From NCBI GenBank assembly GCA_025924775.1, contig JAICHS010000074.1:1-9969 (forward strand): 9,969 nucleotides of DNA. Reading direction: 5' to 3'. Under the pieces are notes generated by a model that saw only the letters and a list, made by a program, of their open reading frames with translations, ran no database searches and was not told the DNA's origin. The position numbers and the translations under genes are program-made. Shown here piece after piece: positions 1 through 6,819 of this stretch. Positions within the stretch are counted from its first letter, which is position 1; each line of letters begins with the position of its first letter. This DNA comes from Rhodanobacteraceae bacterium (GTDB lineage Bacteria > Pseudomonadota > Gammaproteobacteria > Xanthomonadales > Rhodanobacteraceae).

Positions 1-70
1 CGTGCCGCTGCGCGCCGATCCTGCGTTCCAGAAACTCGCCAAGCGCTACACCACCGCGACGGTGCAGTAA
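1..70 (+). CDS. C-terminal end of an unidentified protein (5' truncated by window)
   Basis: Reading from base 2, an open frame of 22 codons ends at TAA (68-70); the C-terminus includes the stretch LRADPAFQKLAKRY. The pattern 'LR-DP-F--L---Y' recalls the tails of TPR-containing bacterial proteins such as TPR-fused kinases, cyclases or transcriptional regulators, but this is a weak resemblance over few residues. No terminator directly follows the stop; the nearest hairpin of terminator type is at 394-417. The function cannot be assigned from this fragment. Confidence 0.55.
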   Translation, partial: VPLRADPAFQKLAKRYTTATVQ

Positions 71-182
71 GCGTGGGAAGAGTACCTTGCGCTTGCGCGA
101 GAGATGCCCAGCCCGCCGCACCTCAGCGCCCGGCAGTGACGGCTATGGAGCGACGTGATTCGGGTCGCGACTGACCGCTCCT

Positions 183-369
183 GGCCGATTCTGTTGAAAA
201 ACTCACGCCGCGCGTGTGGTGACGAAAAAAGTACCAATTCTCAGCAAAAGTTGGGCAATGAGAGTTCGACTCGACGTAGTTGGCGACCAAAACTGCACCG
301 TAACCGCGTTCTCGCGGCCAATGTTTTGTCGGCCAAATTTTCGAGTCAAGTTTTTCAACAGAATCGGCC
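183..369. mobile_element. MITE-like element with perfect terminal inverted repeats
   Basis: Bases 183-203 and 349-369 are exact reverse complements over 21 bp. The core arm is GATTCTGTTGAAAAACT (187-203), complementary to 349-365. The outermost GGCC occurs at both ends (183-186 and 366-369). Because GGCC is self-complementary, it can be read either as part of the inverted repeat or as a 4-bp target-site duplication around a 179-bp element. No transposase-like frame lies inside, so it would be non-autonomous. The interior is rich in smaller inverted repeats. Similar CTGTTGAAAAA termini occur in some insertion-sequence families, from memory only; the parent family is not identified. A long transcribed hairpin of other origin is the alternative. 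Confidence 0.6.
268..347. repeat. nested imperfect long hairpin inside the MITE-like element
   Basis: Three concentric complementary arm pairs are visible. GACTCGA (268-274) pairs with TCGAGTC (341-347). TTGGCGACCAAAAC (280-293) pairs with GTTTTGTCGGCCAA (323-336) apart from a one-base bulge on each side. CCGCG (304-308) pairs with CGCGG (313-317) around a TTCT loop. Together they would fold about 80 bases into one stem-loop in DNA or RNA. A smaller hairpin, CACGC/GCGTG (204-208, 212-216), sits beside the left terminal repeat. Confidence 0.55.
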
Positions 370-393
370 GCAAGCTGCCGTAGCGAGAAATCA

Positions 394-417
394 AAAGGCC
401 CGCCGAAGCGGGCCTTT
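394..417 (-). terminator. Rho-independent terminator of the dcp transcription unit
   Basis: The stem AAAGGCCCGC / GCGGGCCTTT has 10 bp and a 4-base loop. On the minus strand the loop is TTCG, the very stable UUCG tetraloop, and the stem runs into TTTTGATTT. This is the better terminator direction, and it lies 42 bases past the dcp stop. On the plus strand the tail is TTTGCTTT, so it may also stop transcripts from the left. Confidence 0.85.
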
Positions 418-458
418 GCTTTAGTCACCGGGAAGCCGGTCGCGGCCGGGAACCGCTG

Positions 459-2651
459 CTACTTTTTCTCCGTCTCCAGCCCGCGATCCTTCTTCATCGC
501 GTCGGTGTTCGGCGCGCGGCTGCGCCAGGTCTTGTACAACTTGGCCAGGTCCTCGGTGTTGCCGCGCGACAGGATCATCTTGCGGAAGCGGTCGCCATTG
601 GCGCGGGTCAGGCCGCCGTGTTGCTCGAACCAGCCGTAGGCGTCGTCCGCCAGCATCTGCGTCCACAGGTAGGCGTAGTAACCGGCCGCATAGCCGTTGC
701 CCCAGATGTGCAGGAAGTAGGTCGAGCGGTAGCGCGGCGGCACGTACGGCACCAGGATGTGGTCCTTCTCGAGTGCGTGGTTCTCGAAGCTGTCCACGTC
801 CGATGCCGCGACCTTGGGCGCGCTGGCCGTCAGCGTGTGCCAGTTCATGTCGAGCAGGGCCGCTTCCAGCAGCTCGGTCATGTCATAGCCCTTGTTGAAC
901 AACTGCGATTTCTGCAGCTTGGCGACCAATTCCTTGGGCATCGGCGCGCCGGTCTTGTAGTTCTTCGCGTAGCGGTCGAACACTTCCGGGTAGAACGCCC
1001 AGTGTTCGTTGAACTGCGAGGGGAACTCCACCCAGTCGCGCGCGGTATTGGTACCCGACAGGCTGGGATACTTGGTGTCGCCGAAGAAGCCATGCAGGGC
1101 GTGGCCGAACTCGTGGAACATCGTGATGACGTCGTCCGACGTCAGCAGCGCGGGCTGGCCCGGCGCGGGCTTGGTGAAGTTGGCGACGTTATAGATCACC
1201 GGCGACTGGTCGAGCAGTGTGTTGGGATGCACGATGTCGCTCATCCACGCACCGCCGGCCTTGTTGTCACGCTTGAAATAGTCGCCGTAGAACAGCCCCA
1301 TCGGCTTGCCGTTCGAGTCGTACACCTCGTACACCAGCACGTCCGGATTCCAGACGGGAAGGCCCTTGCGCTGCTTGAAGCTGATGCCGTAGAGCTGGTG
1401 TGCGGCGTAGAACACGCCGTTCTCAAGTACGTTCTTCAGCTCGAAATACGGCTTCACCTCGGACTGGTCGATGTCGTACTTGGCCTTCTGCACCTGCTGG
1501 CCGTAGTACTCCCAATCCCACGGTTCGAGTTTGAAGTCGGGCTTGCCCGCGGCCTTCTGGTCCTTGTCGATCATCTGCTGGCGGGCCTCGGCTTCCACCG
1601 CGGCGCGCGCCTTGGCGGCCGGCACCAGCGCGTCGAGGAAGCTCATCACCGTGGCCGGGGTCTTGGCCATCTGGTCCTGCAATTTCCACGCGGCGTAGTC
1701 GTCGAAGCCGAGCAGCTTGGCCTTCTGCGCGCGCAGGTACGCGATCTCGGTGATGATCGCGCGGGTGTCGTTGGCGTCGCCCTTTTCGGCGCGGTTGATC
1801 GAGTTTTCGTACAGCTTGTGCCGGATGTCGCGGTTGGAAAGCGACGCAAGGTCGGGCTGCTGGGTGGTGTTCTGCAGCGGGATCACCCATTTGCCCTTCA
1901 GGCCACGTGCCTTGGCGGCTTCCGCGGCGGCCTCGACCTGCGCCGGCGTCAGGCCGGCGAGGTCGGCCTTGTTGTCCACCACCAGCGCGCCGGCCTTGGC
2001 GGCGGCGATCAGCTTGTTGCCGAACTGGGTGCTGAGCGTCGAGATCTTCTCGTTGTATTGCTTGAGCTTGGCCTGGTCGGCCTTGGACAGCTTGGCGCCG
2101 TTGAGGACGAATTGTTGGTAGTCGACCTCGAGCAGGCGTTCGGATTCCGGGTCGAGCTTCAGTTGCGCGCGCTGGTCGTAAATTTTCTGGATGCGCGCGA
2201 ACAGTTTGGCGTTGAGGTAGATCGCATCCTGGTGCGCGGCGAGCTTGGGCGCTTCCTGCTCGGAGATTTTTTCGAGCGTCGGATTGGTGTCGGCGCCGGC
2301 GTAGAGGCTGAACACGTTCATCACGCGGGTCAGCATCTGGCCGGTCTTCTCCATCGCGACGAGGGTGTTGTCGAAGGTCGGTGCCGCCGGATTGTCGGCG
2401 ATCTTGTCGACCTCGGCGATCTGCTGCTTCATGCCCGCTTCCATCGCGGGTACGTAGTCGGAATCCTTGACCTTGCTGAAGTCGAACGTGCCGAACGGCA
2501 GCGTCGAGGGCTGGAAGAACGGGTTGCTGGCCTGGCTGCCGGCCTTGGCACTCGAGGCGGCGGGCGTGGCCGCAGGTGCCGTCATGCCGATGCCGCCGGC
2601 GGCGATGGCGCAACAGGTGAGCGCGAGTACGCGGGTCTTGAGACCTTGCAT
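459..2651 (-). CDS. dcp: exported M3-family peptidyl-dipeptidase Dcp
   Basis: This zinc metallopeptidase (730 aa; family M3A, thimet oligopeptidase fold) removes dipeptides from the C-termini of short peptides. The zinc motif HEFGH is at residues 513-517 (ligands H513 and H517, catalytic E514), with the third ligand E542 in VEFPSQ. The conserved substrate-side segment HIWGNGYAAGYYAYLW is at 648-663. E. coli Dcp is about 680 aa; the extra length is mainly an N-terminal leader (K5, R7, then a hydrophobic stretch to about residue 24, with an APA site at 25-27). This suggests Sec export and signal peptidase I cleavage, so a periplasmic location. The start has AAGGAG (2659-2664) 7 bases upstream. 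It is the second gene after the small gene at 2680-3033, with a 28-base gap, so probably one transcript ending at 394-417. Oligopeptidase A (PrlC) is the close relative; the VEFPSQFNEHW context and the export signal favour Dcp. Confidence 0.92.
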   Translation of the reverse strand: MQGLKTRVLALTCCAIAAGGIGMTAPAATPAASSAKAGSQASNPFFQPSTLPFGTFDFSKVKDSDYVPAMEAGMKQQIAEVDKIADNPAAPTFDNTLVAMEKTGQMLTRVMNVFSLYAGADTNPTLEKISEQEAPKLAAHQDAIYLNAKLFARIQKIYDQRAQLKLDPESERLLEVDYQQFVLNGAKLSKADQAKLKQYNEKISTLSTQFGNKLIAAAKAGALVVDNKADLAGLTPAQVEAAAEAAKARGLKGKWVIPLQNTTQQPDLASLSNRDIRHKLYENSINRAEKGDANDTRAIITEIAYLRAQKAKLLGFDDYAAWKLQDQMAKTPATVMSFLDALVPAAKARAAVEAEARQQMIDKDQKAAGKPDFKLEPWDWEYYGQQVQKAKYDIDQSEVKPYFELKNVLENGVFYAAHQLYGISFKQRKGLPVWNPDVLVYEVYDSNGKPMGLFYGDYFKRDNKAGGAWMSDIVHPNTLLDQSPVIYNVANFTKPAPGQPALLTSDDVITMFHEFGHALHGFFGDTKYPSLSGTNTARDWVEFPSQFNEHWAFYPEVFDRYAKNYKTGAPMPKELVAKLQKSQLFNKGYDMTELLEAALLDMNWHTLTASAPKVAASDVDSFENHALEKDHILVPYVPPRYRSTYFLHIWGNGYAAGYYAYLWTQMLADDAYGWFEQHGGLTRANGDRFRKMILSRGNTEDLAKLYKTWRSRAPNTDAMKKDRGLETEKK

Positions 2652-2679
2652 GGGGTGACTCCTTCCACCGATTCAGGGG

Positions 2680-3033
2680 TTAGCGGACGGCTGCGACGTC
2701 GTGCAACTGCCAATGGGGGCCGATCAGGATGAACAGGCGATGGCGCAGCACGAAGTGGGTCAGCGTGGTGACCACTTCGACGTTGGTATGCAGGTCCTTC
2801 AATTCGGCCGTGACCGTTGCGTTCGCATCGACCGGCGCCAGCGAGGGATCGACATCGTCGGGGTCGGGCTGCCTGGTCTTCCAGCGATCGAACAGGATCG
2901 GTTTGCGCAGCGCTTCCTGCAAGGCGTCGGCGAAACCCTGCGGCGACGATCCTTGGAACGACAGGTCGGCGTCGGGGCCGCGCGCGGTGGCGAGGTTGGC
3001 GACCGTCAGGTAATACCGTTGGGCTTGGCTCAA
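2680..3033 (-). CDS. small conserved-looking hypothetical protein, probable TTG start
   Basis: A 117-aa protein beginning (L/M)SQAQRYYLTVANLATARG and ending at TAA (2680-2682). Its composition is protein-like throughout: an aromatic N-terminal strand-like segment, an acidic middle (QPDPDDVDP), and a C-terminal half with alternating hydrophobics (VEVVTTLTHFVLRHRLFILIGPHWQL) suggesting paired beta strands. I see no signal peptide, no cysteine and no catalytic motif. I recall similar anonymous proteins in Xanthomonadales but cannot name a family. TTG at 3033 is chosen because GCGGAG lies 6 bases upstream and protein-like sequence begins there. An ATG at 3135 is in frame, but the intervening 34 residues are Arg/His/Pro-rich and look non-coding. 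It is probably cotranscribed with dcp. Function unknown. Confidence 0.7.
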   Translation of the reverse strand: MSQAQRYYLTVANLATARGPDADLSFQGSSPQGFADALQEALRKPILFDRWKTRQPDPDDVDPSLAPVDANATVTAELKDLHTNVEVVTTLTHFVLRHRLFILIGPHWQLHDVAAVR

Positions 3034-3039
3034 GGGGAA

Positions 3040-3045
3040 CTCCGC
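3040..3045 (-). promoter_or_regulatory. Shine-Dalgarno site supporting the TTG start
   Basis: GCGGAG on the minus strand is followed by six bases (TTCCCC) and then TTG at 3033-3031. This spacing is suitable for initiation and is the main reason for preferring the TTG over the upstream ATG at 3135. Confidence 0.5.
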
Positions 3046-3066
3046 AAGCGAGTGGGATCCGTGCGG

Positions 3067-3091
3067 CCGGGCCCGCGCAGGGCAGGCCCGG
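3067..3091. repeat. GC-rich inverted repeat in the leader of the small gene
   Basis: CCGGGCC (3067-3073) and GGCCCGG (3085-3091) are exact complements around an 11-base loop. The loop itself offers a competing GCCC/GGGC pairing (3071-3074, 3080-3083). It lies 34 bases upstream of the TTG start, so it may be a hairpin in the leader of the small gene-dcp transcript. There is no T tract on either side. Role unknown. Confidence 0.4.
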
Positions 3092-3135
3092 TGGCTTGGC
3101 CCGTCATGATGCCGGGAAAGCCGTGAAGGTTCCAT

Positions 3136-3153
3136 CCATGACGCAAGTCATGG
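3136..3153. promoter_or_regulatory. palindrome in the divergent control region (candidate operator)
   Basis: CCATGAC and GTCATGG are perfect 7-bp arms around GCAA (18 bases). The site lies about midway between the divergent starts at 3033 and 3256, where a regulator could affect both directions. The submotif CGTCATG also appears at 3102-3108 and 3236-3242 on the plus strand and, inverted, at 3137-3143. It could instead be a GNRA-type hairpin in RNA. No regulator gene is visible nearby. Confidence 0.35.
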
Positions 3154-3193
3154 GGGTGTCGCTCGTCGCAGGGGCGGACCTGCCAAACGGGAC

Positions 3194-3222
3194 TGGCGAC
3201 CGCAGGCGAAATCGCGTATAGC
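3194..3222 (+). promoter_or_regulatory. possible sigma70-type promoter for the tricorn-like gene
   Basis: TATAGC (3217-3222) is a 4/6 match to the -10 consensus. TGGCGA (3194-3199) is a 3/6 match to the -35 element, with a 17-base spacer. It would start transcription about 30 bases before the ATG. The matches are poor and the call depends mainly on position and spacing. Confidence 0.22.
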
Positions 3223-3255
3223 TGCCGGTTCGTACCGTCATGCGAGGGGCGTTCC

Positions 3256-6200
3256 ATGTCTTCCACGATTTGCAGGACCGTTCTGGCGGGTTGCGCGCTG
3301 TTGGCCGGGACCGCGGGATTGGTCGCGTGTTCGCAATCGTCTTCGCCGCCTGCTGCGTCCGGTGAAGCATCGAGTCCCGCCTCGTCCGCGAGCGCCACGC
3401 CGGTCACGTCGCCCGCGCCCGTCGGAACGTCCGCCACGGCGACTGCCGCCGCGAACGTCGAAGGCACGCGCCTGCTGCGCTTCCCCGACGTATGCGGGAA
3501 TCGCGTGGTGTTCACCTACGCGGGCGACCTGTGGACCGCCTCGACCCAGGGCGGCACCGCGACGCGCCTGACCGCGGGGCCGGGCCTGGAAATGGCCGCG
3601 CGCTTCTCGCCCGACTGCAGCCAGATCGCCTTCACCGGCCAGTATGGCGGCGACAGCCAGGTGTACGTGGTGCCCGCGACCGGCGGCGAGCCGACGCAGT
3701 TGACGTTCTATCCCGCGATGGGCCCGCTGCCGCAGCGCTGGGGCTTCGACAACCAGGTGTATGGCTGGACGCCGGATGGCCAGTCGGTGCTGTTCCGCTC
3801 GTGGCGTGATTCGCGCAACATTTCCGATCCGCGCGTGTTCACCGTGGCCCTGACCGGTGGCCTGCCGAGCGTGTTGCCGATGCCGCAATCGGGCACCGCG
3901 CGCTTTTCCCCGGATGGCAAGCAGATGGTGTATTCGCCCAAGTTCCGCGATTTCCGCGATTGGGACCGCTACAAGGGCGGCTGGGCGCAGGACCTTTTCA
4001 TCTATGACTTCGCTTCGAAGTCGGCGAAGAACATTACCAATGATCCCAATACCGATCGCGATCCGGTCTGGATCGGCAAGGACATCTATTTCCTGTCCGA
4101 TCGCGGCCCGCACCTGAACCTGTACCGCTACGACACCAGCGATGGCAAGACCACGCAACTGACCGATTACAAAACCGACGACGCGCGCTGGGCCAGCGGC
4201 GACGCGGCCGGGCAGATCGTGTACGAAGTGACCGGTGCACTGCACATCTACGACACCCGCAACCACAGCGACCGCGCCCTGGCCATCCACGTCCCGAGCG
4301 ACCTCGTGGCTTCGCGCGCGTCCGAACGCAGCGTCAAGAAGTACATCGAGGATTACGCGCTGAGCCCCAACGGCAAGCGTGCCGCGTTCACCGCGCGCGG
4401 CGACGTGTTCAGCGTGCCGCTGGAACACGGCATCACGCTCGACCTCACCCACACGCCGGGCGCGCACGAGCGCGAAGCATCCTGGTCGCCCGACGGCAAG
4501 CGCGTGGCCTACATCTCCGACGAGAGCGGCGAGGAAGAGGTGTGGGTGCGCGATGCCGACGGCACGAATCCCGTGATGCTGACGAAGGGCGTGATCGGGC
4601 GCCTCTACCAGCCGCTGTGGGCGCCAGACGGCAAGCACCTCGCGTTCGTGGACTCGGCCAACCGCATCCATGTCGTCGGCACCTCGGCCGGCGCGAACGA
4701 CCAGGTGGTTGCGCAGGATCCCGGTATGTCGCGGCGCGACTACGCGTGGTCGCCGGGCGGGCATTACCTCGCGTACTCGCTGACGGACAAGGACACCCAG
4801 TTGTCGCGGTTGTACGTGTACGACCTCGCTTCTGGCAAGGCCGTCGAGCTCGGGCGCGAATACGCCGACGCCAGCGGCCCGGCGTTCTCGCCTGACGGCA
4901 AATACCTCTATTTCCTGGGCGATCGCGAATGGTCGCCGCAGTTCTCCAGCGTGGAGCTGGACTACGCGACCAACCGCACCACGCAAATCCTCGCCTACGC
5001 GCTGCGCAAGAACGTCAAGAATCCGTTCGCGCCGCGCAACGACAGCGCGACGGGTGATGACCATGCGCCGGATTCTTCCGCGCCCGCAAACAAGGATGAT
5101 GACCACGGCAAGAAGGCCAAGCCGAAACCCGTGTCGCAAATCAACGACAAGATCGATTTCGACGGCATCGACCAGCGCCTGGTGCGCGCGCCGATCGACC
5201 CGGACAACATCCCGTGGTTCGCGATCACGCCCAAGGCCATCCTGTACGCCACCAGCGGTGCGCCATTCCTCGGCCGCGAAAGCGCGCCGCCGCTGAAGGT
5301 GCACGCGTGGTCGTTCAAGGATCGCAAAGACCGCGACGTCTATACGTACAAGCCGGAAGGTGGCGGCGGTGGCGAAGGCGCTGGCGGGGCCGCGCCGCTG
5401 GCGCTGTCGGCCGACGGCTCGACGCTGCTGGTGCACGACGGCAAGGATTACAAGCGGATCGACCTCGACGCGCCCAAGCCGAAGCCCGAGGACGTCAAGT
5501 TGGACGGCCTGTTCATGCGGGTCGATCCCAAGGCCGAGTACGCCGAGATCTTCAATGACGTGTGGCGGCGCTACCGCGACCATTTCTACGTCTCCAACAT
5601 GAACGGTTACGACTGGAACGCGCTGCGCGCCAAGTACCAGCCGCTGTTGAAATACGTCGGCGACCGCACCGATCTCAACTACGTGCTGGGCGAGATGATC
5701 GCCGAGCTGTCCAACTCGCACACCTACGTCGCGGGCGGCGACCTCGGCCTGCCGGACAAGCCGCACGTCGGCCTGCTGGGCGCCGACTTCAAGCTGGATG
5801 CGACCAGCGGCCGTTACCAGATCGCCAACGTATTTCCCGGCGAGAACGACGAGCCGCGTTACCGTTCGCCGCTCACCGAAGTCGGCGTGGACGTGAAACC
5901 CGGCGACTACATCCTCGCGATCAACGGCACGTCGCTGACCAAGGACCAGAACCCGTATCAATTGCTCAGGATCGCGCCGGGACAGCTGGTGCAACTTCTG
6001 GTCAATTCGCGTCCGACAACGGATGGCGCGCGCACGGTGCTGGTGAAGCCGATCGCGAGCGAGATGGCCTTGCACTACTACGACTGGGTGCAGGCCAACC
6101 GCGAATACATCGCCAAGGCCAGCGACGGCAAGATCGGCTACCTGCACATTCCCGACATGGGCGCCGACGGCGCGCGCGAATTCATCAAGTGGTATTACCC

Positions 6201-6780
6201 GCAGTTGCGCAAGCCGGGGCTGATCATCGACGTGCGCGACAACGGCGGCGGCTTCATGTCGCAGACCATGATTGAGCGGCTGTCGCGCAAGTTGCTCGGC
6301 CTCGACTATGCGCGCAATGTCAAAATTGCAGGCACCTATCCGGGCGCGACGTACCTCGGGCACCTCGCGGCGCTCAGCAACGGCACCACCGCTTCGGACG
6401 GTGACATCTTCTCGTACATGTTCAAGCAGGCCAAGCTCGGGCCGCTGATCGGCACCCGCACCTGGGGTGGCGTGGTCGGCATCACCAGTTGGGGCCCGTT
6501 GATCGACGGCGGCGACGTGTTCGTGCCACAGTTCGCCAGCGCGGACGCGAACGGAAAGTACGTCGTCGAAGGCCACGGCGTCGAACCCGACATCGTCGTC
6601 AACGAAGACGTGTCGCAGCAACTGGCCGGCAAGGACCCGCAGCTCGACAAGGCCGTCGAGGTCCTGCAGAAGGAAATCCAGGCACATCCACTGAACCTGC
6701 CGCCGCAGCCAACAGGGCAGGACAAGGCGCCGCCCAACATGCGGCCGGAGCCGGGCGAGGGTACCAAGTCAGCGGGTTGA
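3256..6780 (+). CDS. tricorn-protease-like S41 peptidase, predicted lipoprotein
   Basis: A 1174-aa protein. The leader ends in the lipobox LVAC (C25), followed by a Ser/Ala/Pro-rich tether to about residue 66, so it is probably membrane-anchored and faces the periplasm or surface. Beta-propeller blades follow, marked by SPDGK-type repeats at 118, 218, 370, 411, 456, 499 and 545. A charged Asp/His/Lys linker (about 594-626) and a Gly-rich patch (702-711) interrupt them. After a helical C1-type segment (about 758-825) comes a PDZ domain (about 836-930, VKPGDYILAINGTSL at 880-894), then the S41 core (about 957-1115). Residues matching the catalytic set of Thermoplasma tricorn are S821-H822 (SNSHT), nucleophile S1047 (ASDGDIF) and E1105. 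The 58-residue spacing from S1047 to E1105 equals that of tricorn S965-E1023. Tricorn cuts polypeptides to short peptides. GAGGGG lies 6 bases before the ATG. It is divergent from the small gene-dcp pair. The substrate is unknown. Confidence 0.9.
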   Translation: MSSTICRTVLAGCALLAGTAGLVACSQSSSPPAASGEASSPASSASATPVTSPAPVGTSATATAAANVEGTRLLRFPDVCGNRVVFTYAGDLWTASTQGGTATRLTAGPGLEMAARFSPDCSQIAFTGQYGGDSQVYVVPATGGEPTQLTFYPAMGPLPQRWGFDNQVYGWTPDGQSVLFRSWRDSRNISDPRVFTVALTGGLPSVLPMPQSGTARFSPDGKQMVYSPKFRDFRDWDRYKGGWAQDLFIYDFASKSAKNITNDPNTDRDPVWIGKDIYFLSDRGPHLNLYRYDTSDGKTTQLTDYKTDDARWASGDAAGQIVYEVTGALHIYDTRNHSDRALAIHVPSDLVASRASERSVKKYIEDYALSPNGKRAAFTARGDVFSVPLEHGITLDLTHTPGAHEREASWSPDGKRVAYISDESGEEEVWVRDADGTNPVMLTKGVIGRLYQPLWAPDGKHLAFVDSANRIHVVGTSAGANDQVVAQDPGMSRRDYAWSPGGHYLAYSLTDKDTQLSRLYVYDLASGKAVELGREYADASGPAFSPDGKYLYFLGDREWSPQFSSVELDYATNRTTQILAYALRKNVKNPFAPRNDSATGDDHAPDSSAPANKDDDHGKKAKPKPVSQINDKIDFDGIDQRLVRAPIDPDNIPWFAITPKAILYATSGAPFLGRESAPPLKVHAWSFKDRKDRDVYTYKPEGGGGGEGAGGAAPLALSADGSTLLVHDGKDYKRIDLDAPKPKPEDVKLDGLFMRVDPKAEYAEIFNDVWRRYRDHFYVSNMNGYDWNALRAKYQPLLKYVGDRTDLNYVLGEMIAELSNSHTYVAGGDLGLPDKPHVGLLGADFKLDATSGRYQIANVFPGENDEPRYRSPLTEVGVDVKPGDYILAINGTSLTKDQNPYQLLRIAPGQLVQLLVNSRPTTDGARTVLVKPIASEMALHYYDWVQANREYIAKASDGKIGYLHIPDMGADGAREFIKWYYPQLRKPGLIIDVRDNGGGFMSQTMIERLSRKLLGLDYARNVKIAGTYPGATYLGHLAALSNGTTASDGDIFSYMFKQAKLGPLIGTRTWGGVVGITSWGPLIDGGDVFVPQFASADANGKYVVEGHGVEPDIVVNEDVSQQLAGKDPQLDKAVEVLQKEIQAHPLNLPPQPTGQDKAPPNMRPEPGEGTKSAG

Positions 6781-6789
6781 TTGATCGTT

Positions 6790-6815
6790 CGCGCGCCGGT
6801 TCGATCCGGCGCGCG
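6790..6815. terminator. hairpin between convergent genes (probable bidirectional terminator)
   Basis: CGCGCGCCGG (6790-6799) and CCGGCGCGCG (6806-6815) form a perfect 10-bp stem with loop TTCGAT. It fills most of the 39-base gap between the tricorn-like stop (6780) and the methyltransferase stop (6820). Neither side has a T run, so it is not a canonical intrinsic terminator; its position makes a stop or 3'-end-protecting role likely. Confidence 0.5.
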
Positions 6816-6819
6816 TGCA

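Noticed and set aside
71..458. Small genes in the 5' gap
   Set aside because: The short frames on both strands fall across the inverted-repeat element and the terminator, lack convincing ribosome-binding sites and look non-coding.
2603..2651. Lipoprotein signal in Dcp (LTCC, residues 11-14)
   Set aside because: Threonine at -1 and leucine at -2 do not fit the lipobox pattern; a signal peptidase I site near APA (25-27) is more likely.
618..2732. 704-codon plus-strand frame opposite dcp
   Set aside because: Its composition is a GC-rich antisense shadow (Val/Leu/Arg/Gly/His), with no motif, while the minus strand encodes a complete M3 peptidase with HEFGH.
3034..3135. ATG start at 3135 for the small gene upstream of dcp
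   Set aside because: The added 34 residues are Arg/His/Pro-rich and would place the 3067-3091 hairpin inside the gene. The TTG at 3033 has a suitable ribosome-binding site and begins protein-like sequence.
3238..6687. 1149-codon open frame antisense to the tricorn-like gene
   Set aside because: It is Arg/Val/His/Gln-rich with no domain pattern and mirrors the codon structure of the sense gene. Long antisense frames are common in GC-rich DNA, and the sense frame has a full set of family motifs.
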